DNA of 64,000 bases, taken from positions 804,501 to 868,500 of the forward strand of contig NZ_CP048000.1 of assembly GCF_009931695.1 (NCBI RefSeq), given 5' to 3'. The position numbers were made by a program, and so were the translations under genes. The DNA comes from Anaerocolumna sedimenticola. Lineage in GTDB: Bacteria > Bacillota > Clostridia > Lachnospirales > Lachnospiraceae. Below, in pieces: positions 28,148 to 36,290 of this stretch. Each line of letters starts with the position of its first letter. Position 1 is the first letter of the stretch. The notes below the pieces were generated by a model. It made no database searches. It was not told the DNA's origin and saw only the letters and a list, made by a program, of their open reading frames with translations.

Positions 28148-28165
28148 AGATTACCTCCTCTTAAC

Positions 28166-28185
28166 ACTGTCTCTCCCCAGACAGT
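28166..28185 (-). other. Stem-loop in the operon between ATPase gene and mini-ORF
   Basis: ACTGTCT and AGACAGT flank a six-base loop, directly after the ATPase stop. No T run follows. It could set relative expression of the downstream lipoprotein and radical SAM genes. Confidence 0.45.
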
Positions 28186-28188
28186 ATT

Positions 28189-28962
28189 CTATATACTGTA
28201 TTCCAGTTCCTGTTTCTCATCCTCGAAGAAATACTGGTATACTTTATTTGTTAGGTAGGCAAAATCCGCACTACCCCTGATTTTTGATCCGGCAGTATCC
28301 ACATCTATAATTGATTTTATCTCCCCCGGTCTTGCCGACATGACAACGATTCTCTGTCCCAGATACACCGCCTCATCGATGTCATGAGTAACCAAGATCA
28401 TGGTTGTCTTTTCCTTCTCCCATATTTTAAGAATTTCTTTCTGCATCTGGATTCTTGTTAAAGCATCCAGGGCTCCGAACGGTTCATCCAGTAATAATAT
28501 TCTGGGGTTGGTGACCAGTCCTCTGGCTATGGCCGCCCTTTGGGCCATTCCGCCGGATAACTGGTGGGGATATGCATTTTCAAAACCATCCAGTTTTACC
28601 AGATTAATGATATCCGTAACGATTCTGTTTTTTTCCTGTTTTGATACATTCGTTAAACCAAAGCTAATATTATCCTGTATGGATAACCAGGGTAACAGCC
28701 GGTGTTCCTGAAATACCATCCCCCTGTCAATATCCGGGCCTGATATCTTTGTTCCGTTATTGGTGACACTCCCGATCTCATAATCCACCAGGCCTGCAAT
28801 AATCTTAAGCAAAGTACTCTTTCCGCAGCCGCTGTGGCCGACTATGGTTATAAATTCACCCTCTCTTATAGTGAGGTTAATATTCTTTAAGATTTCCACT
28901 TTCTTTTTATCCACCAAAAAGTGCTTATAAAGCCCCTCGATCTTTAACAAATCCTCTGCCAT
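28189..28962 (-). CDS. ABC transporter ATPase (SsuB/TauB-like)
   Basis: The protein shows Walker A (GHSGCGKSTLLKI), Q-loop (MVFQEHRLLPWLS), signature (LSGGMAQRAAIARGL), Walker B (ILLLDEPFGALDALT) and the switch His (LVTHDIDEAVYLG). It powers import with the adjacent permease. The start at MAEDLL follows GGAGG, immediately after the permease stop. It belongs to the operon running from the NifH-like gene to the radical SAM gene. Confidence 0.93.
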   Translation of the reverse strand: MAEDLLKIEGLYKHFLVDKKKVEILKNINLTIREGEFITIVGHSGCGKSTLLKIIAGLVDYEIGSVTNNGTKISGPDIDRGMVFQEHRLLPWLSIQDNISFGLTNVSKQEKNRIVTDIINLVKLDGFENAYPHQLSGGMAQRAAIARGLVTNPRILLLDEPFGALDALTRIQMQKEILKIWEKEKTTMILVTHDIDEAVYLGQRIVVMSARPGEIKSIIDVDTAGSKIRGSADFAYLTNKVYQYFFEDEKQELEYSI

Positions 28963-28963
28963 T

Positions 28964-29728
28964 TCAAGCCCTCCTCGCTTCAACCCAGGGTGTTACTTTT
29001 TTTGCTATATAACTTAAGATACGGTCCATTAAGATACCTATAATGCCGATTAAGAGCATACCAACAATCATAATATCCGGTTTCATTAAATTTCTGGCAT
29101 CGCTGATACGGTAACCGATTCCTTTACTGGAAGCAATTAATTCTGCGGCGACCACCGCCATCCAGGCGATACCAAGACCAAGCTTCAAGCCGACGAAAAT
29201 CTGAGGAAGGGCGGAGGGCAGATATACCTTGGTGAATATCTTCCAGCTGCTTAAGCGGTAAAGCTTTGCTACTTCGATATAACCCTGAGGTGTACTTGTG
29301 ATACCACTTAAGGTATTTACCATAATCGGGAAGAAAGCTCCTAATACAATTACTACAATCTTGGATAAATCCTCAATACCGCACCAGAGTATAATCATGG
29401 GAATCCAGGCCATCATAGGAATCTGCCTGATCGTATTTAGGGTTAACATAAATATGCTCCGTATCGTTAAAGACATTCCCATAAGGGTTCCCATGGTAAC
29501 TCCTAACAGGGCAGCAAAGAAAAATCCCTCTATTACTCTTTTTACACTTACACTGACATCGGCGGTCAATTGCCCGTTTACAGCCTGTTTCACAAACGCA
29601 GCACCCACGGCACTGATCTTAGGCAAAATAGCTTTTGGAGTATTCGTATAATTCGTTACGTAATACCAGCCGATGATGATAAGAATTGGTATGATACCAC
29701 TTAATACCAGCTGTTTTGTATTTTTCAT
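28964..29728 (-). CDS. ABC transporter permease (SsuC/TauC-like)
   Basis: The protein has six predicted membrane segments and the EAA loop VAKLYRLSSWKIFTKVYLPS of BPD permeases. It is related to sulfonate, nitrate and taurine permeases. I start at MKNTKQ, just before the first membrane segment. The frame is open up to 46 codons further upstream, but that part contains a palindromic repeat (29743-29772) and no good ribosome site. The gene follows metK and precedes the ATPase gene. Confidence 0.88.
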   Translation of the reverse strand: MKNTKQLVLSGIIPILIIIGWYYVTNYTNTPKAILPKISAVGAAFVKQAVNGQLTADVSVSVKRVIEGFFFAALLGVTMGTLMGMSLTIRSIFMLTLNTIRQIPMMAWIPMIILWCGIEDLSKIVVIVLGAFFPIMVNTLSGITSTPQGYIEVAKLYRLSSWKIFTKVYLPSALPQIFVGLKLGLGIAWMAVVAAELIASSKGIGYRISDARNLMKPDIMIVGMLLIGIIGILMDRILSYIAKKVTPWVEARRA

Positions 29729-29742
29729 TTTTATACCCATTG

Positions 29743-29772
29743 CATGCCGCAGACCAGTCTGCGGTTCTGCCA
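29743..29772. repeat. REP-like short palindrome
   Basis: GCCGCAGACCAGTCTGCGG followed by TTCTGCCAT. Similar palindromes with a CTGCCAT end occur at 15092-15115 and 45641-45664. It lies between metK and the permease gene. Confidence 0.5.
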
Positions 29773-29882
29773 TTTTTAAAGGGCCGGAAGATAACGGCAG
29801 CAGCAATTTATATCCTTTATCCAATATTTCTTCCACCCGTCCTGTTCTTATGCCTCCCTGCGGCATCCATATCCATTAAGTA

Positions 29883-31061
29883 CTATAGGTATTTCTTAAT
29901 TTCATCAGCTTTATCAAGCCGTTCCCAGGGAAGATCAAGATCCGTTCTTCCAAAATGCCCGTAAGCTGCAGTCTGTTTATAGATAGGTCTTCTTAAATCC
30001 AATGCATTTATAATGGCAGCCGGCCTTAAATCAAATATTTTATCAATGATTTCTACAATCTTATCATCACTTATTTTACCTGTTCCAAAGGTATCTACAG
30101 CAACGGATACCGGTTTAGCTACACCGATGGCATAAGCAATTTCTACTTCCAGCCTATCTGCTGCTCCGGCGGCGACTAAATTTTTAGCCACCCATCTGGC
30201 TGCATATGCTGCTGAGCGGTCAACCTTCGTGGGATCCTTGCCGGAAAAGGCTCCGCCGCCGTGTCTTCCGGTTCCGCCGTAGGTATCAACAATAATTTTT
30301 CTTCCGGTTAGCCCGGCATCGCCCTGTGGACCGCCGATGACAAAACGTCCGGTAGGATTTACGTAATACTTCGTATTTTCATCTAACAGCTCCGCCGGTA
30401 TGACTTCTTTTATTATGTATTTAATGACATCTTCCTTAATCTGCTCCAAAGTCACTTCTTCACTGTGCTGGGTGGAGATTACTATGGTATGGATCCTTGC
30501 TACTTTGCCGGTTTCGTCAAATTCCACGGTAACCTGTGATTTGCCGTCAGGCCTTAGATATTTGAGTCTGCCGTTTTTTCTGACCTCTGCCAGTTTTCTT
30601 GCCAGCCTGTGGGCAAAGGATATGGCAGGAGGTAAATACTCCGGTGATTCGTTGGTGGCATATCCGAAAATAATTCCCTGATCCCCCGCACCTGTACCAA
30701 AATCTTCTTTTACTCCCTCCTGCTTGGATTCAAAGGCTTTGTCAACACCAAGGGCAATATCCGGGGACTGCTCATCAATGGAGGTGAGAACTGCAATCGA
30801 ATCCGCATCAAACCCACCGGAGTTTTTGGTATATCCGATATCCCTGATTGTATTTCGTACTATCTTAGAGATATCCACGTAAGCCTCTGTTGTTATTTCT
30901 CCCACCACTAAAGCCAAACCGGTTGCAACGGTCGTTTCTGCCGCAACTCTGGAATAAGGATCCTGTTCAATCAACGCATCCAGAATAGCATCCGATATCT
31001 GGTCCGCAATTTTATCCGGATGTCCTTCCGTTACTGATTCTGATGTAAATAATCTGCCCAT
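29883..31061 (-). CDS. metK: S-adenosylmethionine synthetase
   Basis: The 392-residue protein has the family motifs [25 protein letters not shown] and [16 protein letters not shown] and full family length. It makes SAM from methionine and ATP. Its place between a nitrogenase-like gene pair and an ABC importer is unusual for metK and points to heavy local SAM demand. A second housekeeping copy elsewhere in the genome is possible but cannot be judged here. Confidence 0.97.
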   Translation of the reverse strand: MGRLFTSESVTEGHPDKIADQISDAILDALIEQDPYSRVAAETTVATGLALVVGEITTEAYVDISKIVRNTIRDIGYTKNSGGFDADSIAVLTSIDEQSPDIALGVDKAFESKQEGVKEDFGTGAGDQGIIFGYATNESPEYLPPAISFAHRLARKLAEVRKNGRLKYLRPDGKSQVTVEFDETGKVARIHTIVISTQHSEEVTLEQIKEDVIKYIIKEVIPAELLDENTKYYVNPTGRFVIGGPQGDAGLTGRKIIVDTYGGTGRHGGGAFSGKDPTKVDRSAAYAARWVAKNLVAAGAADRLEVEIAYAIGVAKPVSVAVDTFGTGKISDDKIVEIIDKIFDLRPAAIINALDLRRPIYKQTAAYGHFGRTDLDLPWERLDKADEIKKYL

Positions 31062-31096
31062 ACTAATTCCTCTTTTCTTTTATTTATTTCTTTTAA

Positions 31097-32383
31097 TCAG
31101 CTCTTTATTAATAAGTTACTTACTTCTTCTAAAAGGGTTATGGCCCCGCTATATCCAATATCACTTCTGTCTATAATCACCTTACCATAGGCCGGATAGG
31201 ATATGATATAATTAGGAATATCCAATTTCCCTGCAGTACTGTTCTCCAGACCGCTGCCAAACAGAAGCTCCACATTACTGTTTTCTAAAATCTCGTCAAT
31301 CTCATTGCTGTCCTTGCTAAAATATACCCGGTTCACATATTTTCCGAGATGTTTTATAGCCTCCTCCCTGTTTTCTTCCTCTGAAAAATCCGTAATAATG
31401 GCAATTTCTACTTCCATTCCCAAATATCTGGTCAAAAATGCGGCATACCGGATCACCGTACTTTCATCTCCTACAATGGCTGCCGTTTTTTGAAAACCGT
31501 ACTCATAATAATATTCTGTGATCTGTTCCAGAGCATGTATAAAATGTTCTTTCTCTTTCTCGTGATAAGTCTTAATTATGAAAGGATCAATTCCTAATTT
31601 CTCTCCGAGTTCCAAAAGAAAGTGCCCAACCGCTTCCTCCCCCAGTAACGGTTCTTTCACATACAAATATGGTGTACCAAATTTCTCTTCTGCTTTTTTT
31701 GCGGCACTTAACCCCCACTTGGAAACTACCACATTAAGTTCTGCTTTGGGTATATCCTTCCATTGTGCGATATCCTGCCCGGATCCAAACAGAGTGTTGG
31801 CTTTGAGTCCAATGTTGTTTAAAATTCTTTCCAGCTCTTTTAAGTTTCCCTGCCAGTAGATATCCTGTTTCGGCAATATTCCAAAGATAGTAACAAGACC
31901 TTTTTCAATTTTATTTTCGTCTGTGTTATGTGATATTTGATTCAGGAGGGCATCCAGAATTCCGACATAACCGGTAAACTGGTTCCCTCTAAAACCTGCT
32001 GCCTTATAATAAATGGCATTTTCGCCCTGATCAATGATTTCCTGGGTCATGGATACAATATCATCCCCTACCATTTCTGCTTCACAGCCGGATATGGTAA
32101 CATACAAATTTCCATTGATCACTTTAACCGTATTTTTAATCTGTTCTCTTAATCTGGAGGTACCACCAAAAATAACCTGTTTTTCATATACATTGGAGCA
32201 AGGAACGGAATATCCTTTTAAATATCCCGTATTGCCGCCTCCTGCTTTCCCTGCAAGGTAATTTTGGATTCCGCAGCCAGGCGTGGTATGCAGGATCGGT
32301 ACAACTCCTTTGATTTCTGTTAAAGTCTGGAGGGCCCCCTGAAGATTACATCCATATCTGCTTTTTTCTATGCTGCCAGACAT
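31097..32383 (-). CDS. Nitrogenase component-1-like subunit with three conserved cluster cysteines
   Basis: The 428-residue protein is of the nitrogenase component-1 family. It has YGCNLQGAL (Cys12), HTTPGCGIQNY (Cys37), VPCSNVYEKQVIFGG (Cys62) and TISGCEAEMVGDD (Cys100), and no other Cys. The C12-X24-C37 spacing and the position of C100 fit the three cluster ligands of BchN/NifK-type subunits. With the partner at 32385-33848 it would form the catalytic heterotetramer fed electrons by the NifH-like protein. The substrate is not known. Its start lies two bases after the partner's stop, with the ribosome site inside that gene. Confidence 0.85.
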   Translation of the reverse strand: MSGSIEKSRYGCNLQGALQTLTEIKGVVPILHTTPGCGIQNYLAGKAGGGNTGYLKGYSVPCSNVYEKQVIFGGTSRLREQIKNTVKVINGNLYVTISGCEAEMVGDDIVSMTQEIIDQGENAIYYKAAGFRGNQFTGYVGILDALLNQISHNTDENKIEKGLVTIFGILPKQDIYWQGNLKELERILNNIGLKANTLFGSGQDIAQWKDIPKAELNVVVSKWGLSAAKKAEEKFGTPYLYVKEPLLGEEAVGHFLLELGEKLGIDPFIIKTYHEKEKEHFIHALEQITEYYYEYGFQKTAAIVGDESTVIRYAAFLTRYLGMEVEIAIITDFSEEENREEAIKHLGKYVNRVYFSKDSNEIDEILENSNVELLFGSGLENSTAGKLDIPNYIISYPAYGKVIIDRSDIGYSGAITLLEEVSNLLIKS

Positions 32384-32384
32384 C

Positions 32385-33848
32385 CTATTTCACCTCCTGC
32401 TTGATATACCAGTTTGCACTTTTTTTTAACCAGGATTCCCGGTAAGGAATACTTGAGTTTAGAGCCATATAATCTACGAAACCAGTCCTTTTTTCCACTT
32501 TTAGAATCGCCTGAATCAATTGAATGGCCCCTTCATAGCCGTACAGGATTTTATTCGTTACGGTAATTGGTATTATTCCAAGGCTTGCTGCAAGCCCGGC
32601 CTGTTCAGTTCCTCCTATGTAAAAATCCGGTTTATTTTTATTTAACAGATTGGCCAGTTCAAAGGGCTGCCCGTCACCTGCTATAATAAGAACATCCTCC
32701 GGTAAAACCTTTAACCATTCTTTGTTTAAACTGTCAATATGACTGACGGAGATACCGCTTACCTTACCGCCCAGTTCTTCTACAAATTCCGCAAGCCCCG
32801 CGGCCACCGATAATTCCAGATCAATAAATACTTTCTTTCTTGCCAGAGGTTTCTTACTAATATATTTTTTAACTCTTTCTTCTTCAACCATAATCAGGTC
32901 ATTCACTTTATCCTGTTCTCCGATTACTTTGCCGAGCTCTAAGAGCCATTCACCGGTTCCTCTTAAACCGATGGGAACCGTACTTCTTATTACCGGTATC
33001 TGAAACTTCTCATTTAAACCGTTAAGCAGTACATCCGCTTCCTCCTCTGCTATGGCTATGGAAGCTTTGGCCAGTCTGGTACGTTTTATGTCTTTTATGG
33101 TGGCAAACTGTGGAATCAGATTATATTTAACTTCCAGCTTTTCTAATAGCCTGGTAATCTCTTTTATAGATTTTTCATTTTCAGTAATACTGATAAGATT
33201 AATAAAATCATCCGTATTGTTACTGTTTATTTCATTTCCTTTATTTTTCCCTTCATTTTTCCTTTCATATGTCTTTTCCGTTATACTGTCCTCATCGATA
33301 TATCTGGCCAGACTATGTAACACGATATCCGTTCCGTTAATTCCTGCTTTTGTTTTAAATCCATCCGTATAGATAGAGATAATCTTCGTATCAAATTCTT
33401 CTTCCAGTTCCAGTATGATGGAATTAATATCGTCATTATTAATGGCTACCACGGGGGTTGCTACTACAAATATAACCTCCGGCCTGTATTTGTAATATAC
33501 CTGTTCTATGGTTGTTCTCAGCTTATCATCGCCGCCCATAATAGTATCTCTTTCGTTTAAATCCGTGGAATACCAGGTGCCATTCGAATTATCTTTATAT
33601 AAGTATAATTCTGCCGCACTGCATCCAATGGCACCGTGTATGATTACCGGTGTATCTTTAATATGGCTTAATAAAGCAAGTGCATGTATAATTTCATCCT
33701 GATTTCCCTGGGAAAAGGTTCTTATCCTCTGCCGTATCTCCGTTACCCTTAAATCTTCCCGGAGTACTTTATTAATTCCCTGATAAGCGGTAATGGTTGA
33801 TGCTCTTTTTTCTCTGGAAATAACCTTTTTTTCATCCAATAGTCCCAT
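32385..33848 (-). CDS. Nitrogenase component-1-like subunit with a single cysteine
   Basis: The 487-residue protein carries the family fold: VIIHGAIGCSAAELY, STDLNERDTIMGGDDKLR, and the C-terminal GDGQPFELANLL and FYIGGTEQAGLA. Cys76 is its only cysteine. The position equivalent to the third P-cluster Cys reads ATPVVAINNDD, and no equivalent of the FeMo-cofactor Cys is seen. A charged Lys/Asn-rich insertion lies near residues 195-220. It pairs with 31097-32383. The arrangement resembles BchB, which offers one Asp ligand at the same place. It follows the NifH-like gene. Confidence 0.85.
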   Translation of the reverse strand: MGLLDEKKVISREKRASTITAYQGINKVLREDLRVTEIRQRIRTFSQGNQDEIIHALALLSHIKDTPVIIHGAIGCSAAELYLYKDNSNGTWYSTDLNERDTIMGGDDKLRTTIEQVYYKYRPEVIFVVATPVVAINNDDINSIILELEEEFDTKIISIYTDGFKTKAGINGTDIVLHSLARYIDEDSITEKTYERKNEGKNKGNEINSNNTDDFINLISITENEKSIKEITRLLEKLEVKYNLIPQFATIKDIKRTRLAKASIAIAEEEADVLLNGLNEKFQIPVIRSTVPIGLRGTGEWLLELGKVIGEQDKVNDLIMVEEERVKKYISKKPLARKKVFIDLELSVAAGLAEFVEELGGKVSGISVSHIDSLNKEWLKVLPEDVLIIAGDGQPFELANLLNKNKPDFYIGGTEQAGLAASLGIIPITVTNKILYGYEGAIQLIQAILKVEKRTGFVDYMALNSSIPYRESWLKKSANWYIKQEVK

Positions 33849-33900
33849 ATCTTCCTCCTAGATCATATAATCGTTATCTTCGGGCTTATTGCTCGTGGGG

Positions 33901-34776
33901 TTATATACCTGCTGCTCCTGCCAATACACCGGTTTCAAGATCATAAATCTTATCTCCCCATTCTTTTGCCCAGTCCCTTAATTCGGTTACGGCAATAGGA
34001 TTCGGAACCACCAGTTCATCACTCTCTGCTATATGCTTAGCCAGATTTCTATATATGTCCGCGTGAGGGTCTTCCGGATGCGCTTCTATTACGGTCTTAC
34101 CATACAGTTCACTCTGGGATACCACTAAAGAGCGGGGAACATACCCGACTGCTTTGGTTCCTGTCCGGTCGGCAAAGTCATTGATAATGGCTTTGGAATA
34201 CCCTGCGGATAATCCGTTCCCGATGATACCTCCCAGTTTTGCACCACCGGAGGGCGCATATTTATTGATTGCTTTAAATAAATTATTAGCGGCATAGATT
34301 GCCATAAAATCAGAAGAACTTACCACATAAGCCCTGTCGGTAATTCCATCCCGGATAGGAACCGCAAAACCGCCGCACACAACATCTCCCAGTACGTCAT
34401 ATAACACAAAGTCCGGTTTAAATTCCTCGAAAAGGTTTAATTCCTGAAGCAGGGATACCGCTGCATTAATTCCACGGCCGGCACAACCGACACCGGGAAC
34501 CGGTCCGCCTGATTCAATACACAGGATTCCTTTATATCCCACAGCGGAAATATCCTCCAGATGTATCTTTTTTCCGTCTCTTAGACTGTCAAGTACTGTT
34601 GGTAAGTAATTATTTCCCCTTAATGTATTGGTGGAATCGCTTTTCGGATCACAACCGATCTGAATTACCTTATAACCTGCTTCCGCTAAAGCCGCACTGA
34701 TATTAGAGGTCGTGGTGGACTTTCCAATACCGCCTTTCCCGTAAATTGCAATGTGTTTGCCTATTTTTTTGCTCAT
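33901..34776 (-). CDS. NifH-like iron protein (reductase component)
   Basis: The 291-residue protein has the P-loop GKGGIGKSTTTSN, the first cluster Cys in PGVGCAGRGI and the second in DVLGDVVCGGFA. Both switch regions are present, so it should bind ATP and a [4Fe-4S] cluster between two subunits. It resembles NifH, BchL and CfbC and would pass electrons to the two component-1-like proteins encoded next. A strong AAAGGAG precedes the ATG. Its leader carries a terminator/antiterminator pair (see 34791-34867). No nifE, N or B genes are nearby, so nitrogen fixation is unlikely to be its role. Confidence 0.93.
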   Translation of the reverse strand: MSKKIGKHIAIYGKGGIGKSTTTSNISAALAEAGYKVIQIGCDPKSDSTNTLRGNNYLPTVLDSLRDGKKIHLEDISAVGYKGILCIESGGPVPGVGCAGRGINAAVSLLQELNLFEEFKPDFVLYDVLGDVVCGGFAVPIRDGITDRAYVVSSSDFMAIYAANNLFKAINKYAPSGGAKLGGIIGNGLSAGYSKAIINDFADRTGTKAVGYVPRSLVVSQSELYGKTVIEAHPEDPHADIYRNLAKHIAESDELVVPNPIAVTELRDWAKEWGDKIYDLETGVLAGAAGI

Positions 34777-34790
34777 TCCTATTCTCCTTT

Positions 34791-34846
34791 AAAAAAGAAG
34801 ATTTTAGAACGCAGAACCTAACTTACTCTTATCTGCTTCTAAAACC
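34791..34846 (-). terminator. Leader terminator (attenuator) of the nitrogenase-like operon
   Basis: In the transcript GGTTTTAGAAGCAG pairs with CTGCGTTCTAAAATC and is followed by TTCTTTTTT, directly before the ribosome site of the NifH-like gene. A terminator at this place would block the whole operon unless relieved. Confidence 0.7.
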
Positions 34847-34867
34847 TCCAGTTGTCTGGTTAGTTTT
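34841..34867 (-). promoter_or_regulatory. Possible antiterminator stem overlapping the leader terminator
   Basis: AAAAC pairs with GTTTT and CCAG with CTGG around an ACAA loop. The 3-prime arm shares the GGTTTT bases of the terminator's first arm, so the two folds exclude each other. The same segment recurs in the leader at 35880-35906 with matching loop bases. Confidence 0.55.
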
Positions 34868-34905
34868 ATCCTTCTCCTATTTAATAGGCCGAATTTATGA
34901 TGTTG

Positions 34906-34934
34906 ATTATAGAGTCCACCTTTTTAAATGTCAA
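34906..34934 (-). promoter_or_regulatory. Promoter of the nitrogenase-like operon
   Basis: TTGACA at 34934-34929, a 17-base spacer and a perfect TATAAT at 34911-34906. The expected start leaves a leader of about 120 bases that begins near TCATAAATT, a sequence also found in the nucleosidase leader. Confidence 0.8.
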
Positions 34935-34951
34935 TTACCAAGCGGGAATCA

Positions 34952-34968
34952 ATAAAGATTTTCCTGGT
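34952..34968 (-). promoter_or_regulatory. 17-bp upstream box, copy 1
   Basis: ACCAGGAAAATCTTTAT, 17 bases upstream of the -35 element. It is identical in all 17 bases, and in its spacing, to the box before the nucleosidase promoter. This suggests a shared DNA-binding activator. Confidence 0.65.
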
Positions 34969-35030
34969 TACAAATAAATATTATCATGTATTCCTACTAG
35001 TATAGTAAGAATACTATTTTGGTGTATTGA

Positions 35031-35792
35031 TCAACCTAACTCACTTATTAGTTGTTTAATAATTCCTCTTGTAAAATATCCGGCGGTTTTTTCCAGAAAC
35101 CGTTTTATATTATAATGGGCATTTTCATCCGCATTATCTGAAATTACCCTAAAAACCACAAAGCTTACTCCATATTCGTAACATATCTGTGCTACAGCGG
35201 CACCTTCCATCTCCACGCACTGAAGATCCTCTATCTGGGAATTTAATGCATTTATCTTATTTCTATCGGATATAAACTGATCCCCGCTTGCAATGGTGCC
35301 CACCACTACCTTTGGCACCGTGATATTAAATTCTTTTAATAGCTTAAGGTCGAGTTCCTTCTCCAACTGGTGATTAATGTAGTGTTCGGCGGACTCTTTT
35401 GCCTTTTTTAAAAGGGGAGGCTCCGTCTCGAAGTAAATTTTTTTAAGTAATGGTATTTCAAATCTTAAAGCCCCCGGTATCCCGGTTGAGTCCATATCAT
35501 GCTGGACCAATTTTTTAGCTATGACAACATCACCTATCTTTCTCTCTGAATTTCCGCCTCCTGCGACACCGGTAAATAAAACCAAATCCACTCCATAATG
35601 CTGAATTAAGGTAGTAACTGTGGATGCTGCCGCAACTTTACCACATCTTGAATAAACAAGAATAATCTGCCTGCCAAATAAGCTGCCTTTATAATAAGTT
35701 CTTTTTCCTATGGTTTCCTCCGACAGAATTTCTATCTCCTCCATCAGAAGTTTGATTTCTTCTTCGATTGCACCAATAATACCTATTTTCAT
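35031..35792 (-). CDS. mtnN: 5-prime-methylthioadenosine/S-adenosylhomocysteine nucleosidase
   Basis: The 253-residue protein has GIIGAIEEEI at the start, FTGVAGGG, the active-site VEMEGAAVAQI and the catalytic Asp region RVISDNADENA. The family removes adenine from MTA, SAH and 5-prime-deoxyadenosine. It is single, between the sulfur-carrier operon and the nitrogenase-like operon, with a promoter and leader matching the latter. It would recycle the by-products of SAM use, including deoxyadenosine made by radical SAM enzymes. Confidence 0.95.
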   Translation of the reverse strand: MKIGIIGAIEEEIKLLMEEIEILSEETIGKRTYYKGSLFGRQIILVYSRCGKVAAASTVTTLIQHYGVDLVLFTGVAGGGNSERKIGDVVIAKKLVQHDMDSTGIPGALRFEIPLLKKIYFETEPPLLKKAKESAEHYINHQLEKELDLKLLKEFNITVPKVVVGTIASGDQFISDRNKINALNSQIEDLQCVEMEGAAVAQICYEYGVSFVVFRVISDNADENAHYNIKRFLEKTAGYFTRGIIKQLISELG

Positions 35793-35835
35793 ATTTTTTC
35801 TTTTCTCCCTCCGGTGTATTAGCTATTTATAATAT

Positions 35836-35885
35836 AAAAAAAGGCTTTAGAACAGAATCATTACTTAAATCCTGTTTCTAAAACC
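35836..35885 (-). terminator. Leader terminator (attenuator) before the nucleosidase gene
   Basis: GGTTTTAGAAACAG pairs with CTGTTCTAAAGCC and is followed by seven T. It lies between a promoter and the start codon, as in the nitrogenase-like operon. It could also end transcripts coming from the sulfur-carrier operon upstream. Confidence 0.7.
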
Positions 35886-35906
35886 TCAGGTCGTCCAGTC
35901 AGTTCC
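35880..35906 (-). promoter_or_regulatory. Conserved leader segment, possible antiterminator
   Basis: GGAAC can pair with GTTTT, overlapping the terminator arm. The bases ACTGACTGGACGACCTGAGG align without gaps to ACTAACCAGACAACTGGAGG in the other leader. Confidence 0.5.
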
Positions 35907-35963
35907 ATCATTTCTAATTACATTGCATAAGTATAAATTATCCGGTCTAAAATTTATGAGGCA

Positions 35964-35992
35964 ATTATTGAATTTATATAAAATTGTGTCAA
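35964..35992 (-). promoter_or_regulatory. Promoter of the nucleosidase gene
   Basis: TTGACA at 35992-35987, 17 bases, AATAAT at 35969-35964 on the minus strand, with TCATAAATT just downstream. Confidence 0.75.
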
Positions 35993-36009
35993 CTGATATA
36001 AGTGAATAC

Positions 36010-36026
36010 ATAAAGATTTTCCTGGT
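36010..36026 (-). promoter_or_regulatory. 17-bp upstream box, copy 2
   Basis: ACCAGGAAAATCTTTAT, identical to 34952-34968 and also exactly 17 bases upstream of its -35 element. Confidence 0.65.
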
Positions 36027-36044
36027 AATAGTTAAATTCTCTCT

Positions 36045-36251
36045 TTATTTTCCTCCACCCATGTAATAAAGGCATTCTACAATATCCTTATCTTTAATTA
36101 CATAGGTTCCATAATCCTCACGTGAAATTATTTCTTCATTTACCTGTACTGTTACATATTCCTGCATTTCAACATATCCTTGCCCTAACAGTCCAGCAAT
36201 AGTGATTTCTCCCTCAAAAGTGGTCTCCTTACCGTTCAAAATAATAGTCAT
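36045..36251 (-). CDS. ThiS/HcyS-like sulfur carrier protein ending GGGK
   Basis: The 68-residue beta-grasp protein reads MTIILNGKETTFEG at the start and ends in GGG followed by one Lys. ThiS-type carriers need a free Gly-Gly end to form a thiocarboxylate, so the extra Lys must be removed first. HcyS of Wolinella has a similar extension that its JAMM protease removes. The JAMM gene here is at 38997-39410. The E1-like activating gene is directly upstream. I choose this ATG because AAAGGAG precedes it and the length fits. A role in Cys or homocysteine synthesis is inferred. Confidence 0.85.
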   Translation of the reverse strand: MTIILNGKETTFEGEITIAGLLGQGYVEMQEYVTVQVNEEIISREDYGTYVIKDKDIVECLYYMGGGK

Positions 36252-36290
36252 TTCAAGCTCCTTTCTATTCCTTCCAAAATGTTGCATCCC

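Noticed and set aside
29729..29866. Longer start for the permease gene
   Set aside because: The extra 46 codons include a REP-like palindrome, have no good ribosome site and lie before the usual first membrane segment.
33901..34776. True nitrogenase nifH and nitrogen fixation
   Set aside because: The component-1 subunits lack P-cluster and cofactor Cys, and no nifE, nifN or nifB gene is adjacent.
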